37,939 bases of DNA, from the NCBI GenBank assembly GCA_031127085.1, contig JARIEY010000009.1, positions 1 through 37,939 of the forward strand, written 5' to 3'. The notes under the pieces are model-generated. The model made no database searches, was not told the DNA's origin, and was given only the letters and a program-made list of their open reading frames with translations. The translations under genes were made by a program, and so were the position numbers. Source of the DNA: Gemmatimonadota bacterium. Its GTDB lineage: Bacteria > Gemmatimonadota > Gemmatimonadetes > Gemmatimonadales > Gemmatimonadaceae. This document shows positions 32,254 to 37,939 of the stretch, one piece after another (positions within the stretch are counted from its first letter, which is position 1; each line of letters opens with the position of its first letter).

Positions 32254-34863
32254 ATGGACCGCCCCCTCACTGACGCGTTGACGCACGCCCTCGCCGACCG
32301 CTACGCGGTCGAGCGCGAGCTTGGGCGCGGTGGTATGGCCACCGTCTTCCTGGCGCGCGACCTCAAGCACGATCGTCGCGTCGCCATCAAGGTCCTTGAG
32401 CCCGAACTGGGGGCAGTGCTCGGCCACGAACGGTTCCAGGCCGAGATCAAGGTGACTGCGGCGCTGCAGCATCCCAACCTGCTTCCGCTGTTCGACAGCG
32501 GCGAGGCGGCCGGACAGCTGTTCTACGTAATGCCGTACGTGCAGGGCGAAACGCTGCGCGCGCGGCTGGAGCGAGAACGGCAACTCCCGGTGGACGAAGC
32601 GTTGCGGATCATCACGGCGATCGCCGGTGCGCTCGACTACGCCCACGGTCACGGCGTCATCCATCGCGACCTGAAGCCCGAGAACATCCTGCTGCAGGCG
32701 GGGCAGCCCGTGCTGGCGGACTTCGGCATTGCCCTGGCCGTGAGCAACGCGGGCGGGGCCCGCGTCACGCAGACGGGACTGTCGCTGGGTACGCCGCAGT
32801 ATATGTCGCCGGAGCAAGCCACCGGCGAACGGCAGCTCGATGCCCGGTCGGATCAGTATTCGCTCGCGGCGGTGGCGTACGAGCTGCTCGCGGGTGAACC
32901 GCCGCATACGGGCGGCACCGCGCAGATCATCCTCGCGCGGCTCCTCACCGAGGCGCCGCGCCCGGTGAACGCTACGCGCGCCAGTGTGCCGGCGCACATC
33001 AGCGCGGCGCTCGCGAAGGCTCTGAGCAAGGCGCCCGCCGATCGCTTCGCCACGACGAGCGCATTTGCCTTGGCGTTGGCGGCGCCGGCAGTCCGTCAGT
33101 CGGGCCCCGTGCCGCGATGGATGTTCCGCGCCCTCGTCGCGGCGGGTGTCATGGTGGCCGCTGCCGCTGGGCTCTGGTTCGCCCGCGACCGCCTCGCTGA
33201 CAAGCCACTCGACCAACGCGTGGTCCTTGTGCTGCCGACGGCGACGGGTGGCAACGCATCGCTGGCCGCGCACGCGGCGATGGTGGACGACGCGATTGCG
33301 CAACAGTTCTCGCAGCTCGCGTGGGTGCGCGTGCAATCGGCGAGGGCGGCACTGGCCACCGATGCCGACGCGGTGGCCGAGGCGCGTGCGGCGGGGGCGG
33401 CGACGGTGGCGGTGGCCGCACTGCTCGCCAACGGCGACGGAGCGCAGTTGCGGATGCGGCTCCTCGACGCGCACGCCGGCAACATACTGCGACAACTCTC
33501 CAGCGCGACGCTTGCGCGCGCGCCGTCGCCCCGCGAAGTGCAGGACGCGGTCAGCCCGTTGATCGTCGCCACTGGTTTCGCGACGAGTCCAAGCCTCGGA
33601 CCGGTCACCATGCCATCGGGCGAAATGCCGGCACTCTCGATCTTTCGCGAGTTCGAAGGTGCGCTTTCGAGCATTGGCCTCGTGCTGGGCACGACCGACT
33701 TTGAGGCGCGCGTGCTGCGTCCGCTGCAGCGCTGCGTGGAGGCCGACAGCACTTTTCTGCAGGCCAAGCTGTGGCTGGGATTCGAGTACGGATGGGGCCC
33801 CTACATCGCCCGCTCGGCCGGCGGCGCGCAGCGCTCCGACACGGTCGACCGCTGGGTGAGTGAGGCGCAGCGGCGAGGTACCGCCTACGAATCGGCCCTC
33901 GGACGCGTCGCCCAGTCGAACTATTCCGAACTCGGCGATGCGGTACTTGATCCGATCCGACAACTGCTGACGATCGACCCGAACTCGCCCCTGCAGGTTG
34001 TCTTTCCTACCCGGCTGCTCGAGTTGAACCGCCCGCAGGAAGCCTTGCGCGAGAAATACGCCACCTGGCGCAATGTGCTCGCCGCCGACACCGCCAACCC
34101 GCCGCGGCAGGCCGGGTTCTGGTCCGGTGTCGCCGAAGACTGGCACTACGTGGGACGCTACGATTCCGCGCTCGTCGCCGTAGGCCGTGCGCGGGCCATT
34201 CGTCCCACCGATGCCACCTTCCTGGGCCAGGAACTGCAGGCGCTGGCCGCGTTGGGCTGGCTCGACACGCTGCGCGTTCGGCTGCCCGAGGTGGAGTCGG
34301 CGGCGTCGAACGGCGCCCTGTTCGGTTTCGCGGGGAACACGTATCTCACCGTGGCCAGCGAGCTCGTCGCGCACGGGCATCCGGTTGAGGGCCGCGAGCT
34401 CGCGGAGCGCGCGCTGCGATGGTTCGAACAGAACGACGCGCAGGTGCGGCGATCCGTGAACATCTGGCTGCGTAAGGGCATTGTGCTCGTGATGCTGGGT
34501 CGCATCGACGACGCAGAACGCGAAATGCGCGGTGCCGCCGCGTCCGATACCGCCGATGTTCGGCCACACGGGATGCTCGGACGGATCTACGCGATGCAAG
34601 GGAAGGTGGCGTTGATGAACGCCGAACTCCGGTGGCTGGAAGCCAGGCCCGGTGAGCGACTGCAGGGCACTACGACCTACGAGCGGGCGGCGATCACGGT
34701 GAATCGCGGTCGCGAATACTGGCCCGAGGCGGTCTCTTTGCTCGACCTGTCGCTGCGCCAAGGTCAGGGCTTTGGCATCCGCCGCCGGCTACACTGGTTC
34801 GGTGACTGGCAGCCGCTTGCGGACTACCCGCCCTTCCGGCGACTGATCACGCCGGGCGGGTAG
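32254..34863 (+). CDS. Transmembrane Ser/Thr protein kinase with large extracytoplasmic C-terminal half
   Basis: 869 residues from ATG 32254. Residues about 18-275 are an active-looking Hanks-type kinase: the glycine loop GRGGMATV (24-31), Lys46 in AIKV, HRDLKPEN (137-144), DFG (156-158), GTPQYMSPEQ (179-188) and the later DQYSLAAVAYELL. A transmembrane helix at about 291-310 is followed by a periplasmic part with helical repeats that resemble TPRs (DSALVAVGRARAIRPTD, then DDAEREMRGAA). This architecture, with a periplasmic TPR-like sensor and a cytoplasmic kinase, recurs in the phylum suggested here. An upstream in-frame ATG at 32194 would add 20 residues without domain features. Its signal and targets are unknown. 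Confidence 0.92.
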   Translation: MDRPLTDALTHALADRYAVERELGRGGMATVFLARDLKHDRRVAIKVLEPELGAVLGHERFQAEIKVTAALQHPNLLPLFDSGEAAGQLFYVMPYVQGETLRARLERERQLPVDEALRIITAIAGALDYAHGHGVIHRDLKPENILLQAGQPVLADFGIALAVSNAGGARVTQTGLSLGTPQYMSPEQATGERQLDARSDQYSLAAVAYELLAGEPPHTGGTAQIILARLLTEAPRPVNATRASVPAHISAALAKALSKAPADRFATTSAFALALAAPAVRQSGPVPRWMFRALVAAGVMVAAAAGLWFARDRLADKPLDQRVVLVLPTATGGNASLAAHAAMVDDAIAQQFSQLAWVRVQSARAALATDADAVAEARAAGAATVAVAALLANGDGAQLRMRLLDAHAGNILRQLSSATLARAPSPREVQDAVSPLIVATGFATSPSLGPVTMPSGEMPALSIFREFEGALSSIGLVLGTTDFEARVLRPLQRCVEADSTFLQAKLWLGFEYGWGPYIARSAGGAQRSDTVDRWVSEAQRRGTAYESALGRVAQSNYSELGDAVLDPIRQLLTIDPNSPLQVVFPTRLLELNRPQEALREKYATWRNVLAADTANPPRQAGFWSGVAEDWHYVGRYDSALVAVGRARAIRPTDATFLGQELQALAALGWLDTLRVRLPEVESAASNGALFGFAGNTYLTVASELVAHGHPVEGRELAERALRWFEQNDAQVRRSVNIWLRKGIVLVMLGRIDDAEREMRGAAASDTADVRPHGMLGRIYAMQGKVALMNAELRWLEARPGERLQGTTTYERAAITVNRGREYWPEAVSLLDLSLRQGQGFGIRRRLHWFGDWQPLADYPPFRRLITPGG

Positions 34864-34874
34864 CGGGCCACGGT

Positions 34875-34898
34875 CGCACCAGTGTGCGGGTATTTTTC
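34875..34898 (+). other. Small hairpin followed by TATTTTTC: terminator tail or promoter element
   Basis: CGCAC (34875-34879) pairs with GTGCG (34884-34888) around CAGT, then GGTATTTTTC. Either this ends the kinase transcript or TATTTTTC (34891-34898) is the -10 element for the GH95-like gene, 52 bases upstream of its ATG. The stem is short, so neither reading is strong. Confidence 0.3.
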
Positions 34899-34950
34899 GT
34901 GATCGACGTGCGTCCTCCTCAGCCGCGATCTCCCGTCACGAGACACTGAC

Positions 34951-37218
34951 ATGACGTCCACGATGCTGCGTGCCTCGCGCGTTTGCGCACGCGTCGTTGC
35001 TCCGTGCCTGTTCATCGGCCTCGCCGCGACGGTTCGCGCACAGCCGCGACCGACATCCAACCTGCGTCTCGCTGCGCCCATCACGACGTGGGACGAGGCG
35101 ATCCCACTCGGCAACGGCCTCCTCGGCGGACTCGTCTGGGGCGGCGGCTCACGGATCAACCTGTCGCTCGACCGCGCCGACCTCTGGGATCTGCGTCCCG
35201 CGGCGCCGTACGGCACCGAAGGCTATCGCTGGGCGGATATCCAGCGGCTGGTCGCCGCGCGCGCGGAAGATTCACTGCACATGCGGTTCGACGATCCGTA
35301 CGAACAGGTGCCGCATCCCACCAAGCTCCCGGGCGGGCGCGTGGTGCTGACGCTGGAAGACGGCCGCTACATCCAGTCGTTCCTGCTCGACCTCGCCAGG
35401 GCGGAAGCGCAGGTGCAGCTCACCCGCGGCACGGTGCGCGGCTTCTTCGGCACCGCCGACAGCGTGGCACTGTTTGAGGTGCCGGCGTTGCGCCGTGTTG
35501 ACCTCGTGCGGCCCGCGTCGCTCGACAAGCTCGGCTACCCGCCGGCGACAGTGGGTGGCGACACCGTGGCCGGCGTGCGTACGCAGTGGATGCTGCAGCG
35601 CGCCGCGGAGGGGCTAACCTACGTGCTCGCGGTCAGCACACAGCGCACCGGCGATTCCTCGCTCGTCGCGGTGAGCATTGCCACCAGTGCCGACGGCGCA
35701 GACCCGCTGGCGATCGCCCGGCACCGTATCGCGGACGCGCTGACTCGCGGCTATCTGCTGTCGGCGCGGCGTCACGCCGCGTGGTGGGCGCGCTACTGGC
35801 GGTCGGTGGCCACGTTGACGGTGCCCGACACCGCGCTGCAGGCACATCTCGACCTTGTGCAGTACTACTACGCCGCCGCTGCGCGCCGCGGCACGCCGCC
35901 TATCCCGTTGCAGGGCGTTTGGACGGCCGACGCCAACACGCTTCCGCCGTGGAAGGGCGATCTGCACAACGACCTGAACACGCAGATGACCTATCTGGCC
36001 GCGCACGCCTCGGGGGCGGAGGAGGCCATGCGAGGCTGGCTCGACTACAACTGGAAGCTGCTTCCCACGTACCGCCGTTTCGCGCGCGACTTCTATGGTG
36101 TCGACGGCGCGGCGATTCCCGGCGTGATGGCGCTCGACGGGCGTGCGCTCGGCGGTTGGGGTCAGTACTCGCTGTCGCCCACGATGGGGCTGTGGGTCGC
36201 GCAGTCGTTCCATCTGGAGTGGCAGTACACGCGAGACGCCGACTTTCTGCGCGACCGGGCCTATCCCTTCGTGGCAGCGATCGGGCGTGCGGCGCGAGCG
36301 CTGCTGCAGGAGGGCCCCAACGGGCGCCTTCGCCTCCCGCTCTCGTCCAGTCCTGAACTGTACGACAACAGCTTGAAGGCGTGGCTGCCGCAGTCGTCAA
36401 ACTTCGATCTGGCGTTGCTGCACTGGGCCTTCGGCGCCCTCGATGAGATGGCAACCGCGCTTGGCGACACAACGGCGGGGCAGGGGTGGCGTGCCACGCG
36501 CACGCGGCTCGAACCGCTGGCCATCGATGCCGCCAGTGGCGCGCTCGCCGTGGCGGCGGGCCTGCCATTGGCCGAGTCACACCGCCACTTCTCCAACGCG
36601 ATGGCCATTCATCCGTTGGGATTGTTGACCGTGGACGCCCCTGTCGACACGCTCGTCGTGCAGCGCACGGTCAACCAGCTGCGCCAGTTCGGCACTGGTG
36701 AGTGGATGGGCTACAGCTACGCGTGGTACAGCGCGATGCTGGCCCGCAGCGGTCGTGGCGACGAGGCCCTGCGATATCTCGAGGATTATCGGCGCGGCTT
36801 TCTGCTGCGCAACGGCTTTCACGCCAACGGCGAGCAGACGCGCCTCGGTCTGTCGAACGCGCATTATCGGCCGGTGACGCTCGAGGGGAATTTTCTCGCG
36901 CTCCACGCCGCGCAGGAGATGCTGTTGCAAGGATGGGGCGGGGTGGTCCGCGTGTTCCCTGCACTTAGTGAGCGGTGGCGCGATGTGTCGTTCCGCGATT
37001 TGCGCGCCGAAGGCGGCTGGCGCGTGAGTGCGTGGCGCGAGCGCGGCGTTACCCAGCGGGTGCGGATTGAGAGCACGGCGGGTGGGCGGCTGCGTCTGCG
37101 CGATCCGTTCAACGGGGCCGTGGCCGAGTGGAATCGCGCCGACCTCAGGCGTGTCGGTGCCGAGTATGTGATCGATCTCCCCAAGGGGGCCGTTCTTACG
37201 GGGACGTTCCTGCGATAG
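34951..37218 (+). CDS. Secreted GH95-like glycoside hydrolase (alpha-L-fucosidase family)
   Basis: 755 residues. The Sec signal ends TVRA (about residue 30). GH95 landmarks: the N-terminal super-beta-sandwich opening TWDEAIPLGNGLLGGLVWGG (about 48-68), the (alpha/alpha)6 barrel with PIPLQGVWTADANTLPPW, and HNDLNTQMTYLAAH near residue 339, corresponding to the NTNINTEMNY active-site stretch of characterised fucosidases. SHRHFSNAMAIHPLG near 544 corresponds to the HRHLSH...P region. GH95 enzymes release alpha-1,2-L-fucose or alpha-L-galactose by inversion. This is a diverged member, so the sugar is uncertain. Convergent with a GH97 gene across a bidirectional terminator. Confidence 0.88.
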   Translation: MTSTMLRASRVCARVVAPCLFIGLAATVRAQPRPTSNLRLAAPITTWDEAIPLGNGLLGGLVWGGGSRINLSLDRADLWDLRPAAPYGTEGYRWADIQRLVAARAEDSLHMRFDDPYEQVPHPTKLPGGRVVLTLEDGRYIQSFLLDLARAEAQVQLTRGTVRGFFGTADSVALFEVPALRRVDLVRPASLDKLGYPPATVGGDTVAGVRTQWMLQRAAEGLTYVLAVSTQRTGDSSLVAVSIATSADGADPLAIARHRIADALTRGYLLSARRHAAWWARYWRSVATLTVPDTALQAHLDLVQYYYAAAARRGTPPIPLQGVWTADANTLPPWKGDLHNDLNTQMTYLAAHASGAEEAMRGWLDYNWKLLPTYRRFARDFYGVDGAAIPGVMALDGRALGGWGQYSLSPTMGLWVAQSFHLEWQYTRDADFLRDRAYPFVAAIGRAARALLQEGPNGRLRLPLSSSPELYDNSLKAWLPQSSNFDLALLHWAFGALDEMATALGDTTAGQGWRATRTRLEPLAIDAASGALAVAAGLPLAESHRHFSNAMAIHPLGLLTVDAPVDTLVVQRTVNQLRQFGTGEWMGYSYAWYSAMLARSGRGDEALRYLEDYRRGFLLRNGFHANGEQTRLGLSNAHYRPVTLEGNFLALHAAQEMLLQGWGGVVRVFPALSERWRDVSFRDLRAEGGWRVSAWRERGVTQRVRIESTAGGRLRLRDPFNGAVAEWNRADLRRVGAEYVIDLPKGAVLTGTFLR

Positions 37219-37247
37219 GTCGGCGCCTCGTCTCGGTCGGGATGAAA

Positions 37248-37282
37248 GAACGCCGGCCGCCTCGTACAGGCGGCCGGCGTTC
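37248..37282. terminator. Bidirectional 15-bp terminator between the GH95-like and GH97 genes
   Basis: GAACGCCGGCCGCCT (37248-37262) pairs perfectly with 37268-37282 around CGTAC. It lies between convergent genes ending at 37218 and 37299. On the minus strand the hairpin is followed by a T-rich stretch (complement of GAAAGAA), which favours termination of the GH97 gene as well. Confidence 0.7.
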
Positions 37283-37298
37283 CACGTCGTAGGCCCGA

Positions 37299-37939
37299 TC
37301 AGCGCGTCGATGCTGGCCGGATGCGGATCGCCTGGCCCCCGCCCGGCGCGAGCGCGAGCGTGAGCATGCCCGCCGCGTTCACGTCGACGGTGCGGATCGC
37401 CACGGCGGTGGGGTTTGTGAGGAAGTGTGCGCCTGGTCCGTCGGCATACACTTCGGCCACGTACTTGGTCTTCGGGTCCAGAAAGTGCAGTGGCACGGTG
37501 AACGTCCGTGCTTCCTCGTCAGTGATCGCGCCAACAAACCACTCGTTCTTGTCCCGCGCCTTGCGGGCGACCACCACATAGTCGCCGATCTTGCCCTCGA
37601 GCACGCGCGTGGTATTCCAGTCCACGGCGACGTCGCGAATGAACTGAAAGGCCGGCTGCCCCTCGTAATTCTCGGGGAGGTCGGCCGCCATCTGGATGGG
37701 TGAATACAGTACGACATACAGCGCCAACTGCTTGGCGAGCGTCGTGCGCGGGCGCGACGCGTCCAGCGGGCGGGGCGTGCCGGTGGGGCGGGTAATGCTG
37801 ATGTCGAAGATCCCCGGCGTGAAGTCCATCGGGCCGCCGAGCATGCGCGTGAAGAACAGAATGGTCTCGTGCTCCGGTGGGTTGCCGCCGTCACCACCCC
37901 ACGCGTTGTACTCTTGCCCGCGCGCCCCTTCACGGCTGA
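37299..37939 (-). CDS. GH97 glycoside hydrolase, C-terminal part (gene continues beyond the window)
   Basis: The reading frame is open from the window edge to the stop at 37299, giving 213 residues. The first internal ATG at 37844 is not the start. The beginning reads REGARGQEYNAW, then GGNPPEHETILFFTRMLGGPMDF, the conserved end of the GH97 barrel in which the Glu of NPPEH is a calcium or catalytic residue. The rest is the small C-terminal beta domain (KNEWFVGAITDEEARTF, FLDPKTKYVAEVYADGP). GH97 enzymes such as SusB are secreted, calcium-dependent alpha-glucosidases or retaining alpha-galactosidases. This fragment cannot tell which. Confidence 0.9.
   Translation of the reverse strand, partial: SREGARGQEYNAWGGDGGNPPEHETILFFTRMLGGPMDFTPGIFDISITRPTGTPRPLDASRPRTTLAKQLALYVVLYSPIQMAADLPENYEGQPAFQFIRDVAVDWNTTRVLEGKIGDYVVVARKARDKNEWFVGAITDEEARTFTVPLHFLDPKTKYVAEVYADGPGAHFLTNPTAVAIRTVDVNAAGMLTLALAPGGGQAIRIRPASTR

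Noticed and set aside
32239-34761. 840-residue minus-strand open frame opposite the kinase gene
   Set aside because: It has His/Arg/Gln-rich composition without domains. It is the codon-bias shadow of a clearly conserved kinase.

Overview
The window reads as a chromosomal segment of a GC-rich, Gram-negative, heterotrophic bacterium. The best guess is Gemmatimonadota or a close relative. This is an inference from protein style: a Ser/Thr kinase with a fused periplasmic C-terminal half, a DUF1501/DUF1800 pair, Ig-like lipoproteins ending in C-GGG-type lipoboxes, TolB-propeller amidohydrolases and a eukaryotic-type malic enzyme. It also fits -10 elements of the TAnnTTTG kind known from the related Bacteroidota. 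I see no tRNA, rRNA, CRISPR array, IS element or integrase. Genes are densely packed and no gene-free stretch exceeds 300 bases.

Layout. 1-4075: a large NAD(P)-malic enzyme and a secreted amidohydrolase on the minus strand, then, divergently, a small four-helix membrane protein. 4063-6743: that membrane protein, a PfkB sugar kinase and an alpha/beta-hydrolase lipoprotein with an unrecognised C-terminal domain form an overlapping plus-strand operon. 6825-10007: a secreted TolB-propeller plus amidohydrolase fusion. 10051-11742: a structured leader, a TerC/Alx-family membrane protein and a CYTH protein. 11761-13581: a Tat-exported amidase. 13776-14381: an Ig-cupredoxin lipoprotein. 14394-17253: a DUF1800-DUF1501 pair.

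17369-28131 is the centrepiece: a minus-strand operon encoding a complete cytoplasmic, inner-membrane, pseudopilus and secretin set of a type II secretion system, in the order (Ig-lipoprotein)-G-F-H-I-J-K-L-M-C-D-E. Most junctions overlap by 4 bases. The operon begins with a surface-type lipoprotein of Ig, carboxypeptidase-regulatory and C-terminal beta domains. The prepilin peptidase is not in the window. The DUF1800/DUF1501 genes follow directly on the same strand. Many neighbours have Sec or Tat signals, so the region looks like an export machine set among possible cargo, though the cargo link is inference.

28340-37939: a secreted protein that looks like a TIM-barrel glycosidase, a phosphofructokinase with the residues of PPi-dependent enzymes, a membrane Ser/Thr kinase, a GH95-like alpha-L-fucosidase and the 3' part of a GH97 glycosidase that runs off the window. 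With the PfkB kinase this suggests scavenging of complex glycans, with sugars entering glycolysis through a PPi-saving step and malic enzyme linking C4 acids to pyruvate.

Non-coding signals worth noting are perfect 10-15 bp hairpins at several gene ends, a two-hairpin leader before the TerC gene, and a recurrent TAnnTT(T/G) element 24-63 bases before several start codons. In two cases this element argues for a later start than the longest reading frame.
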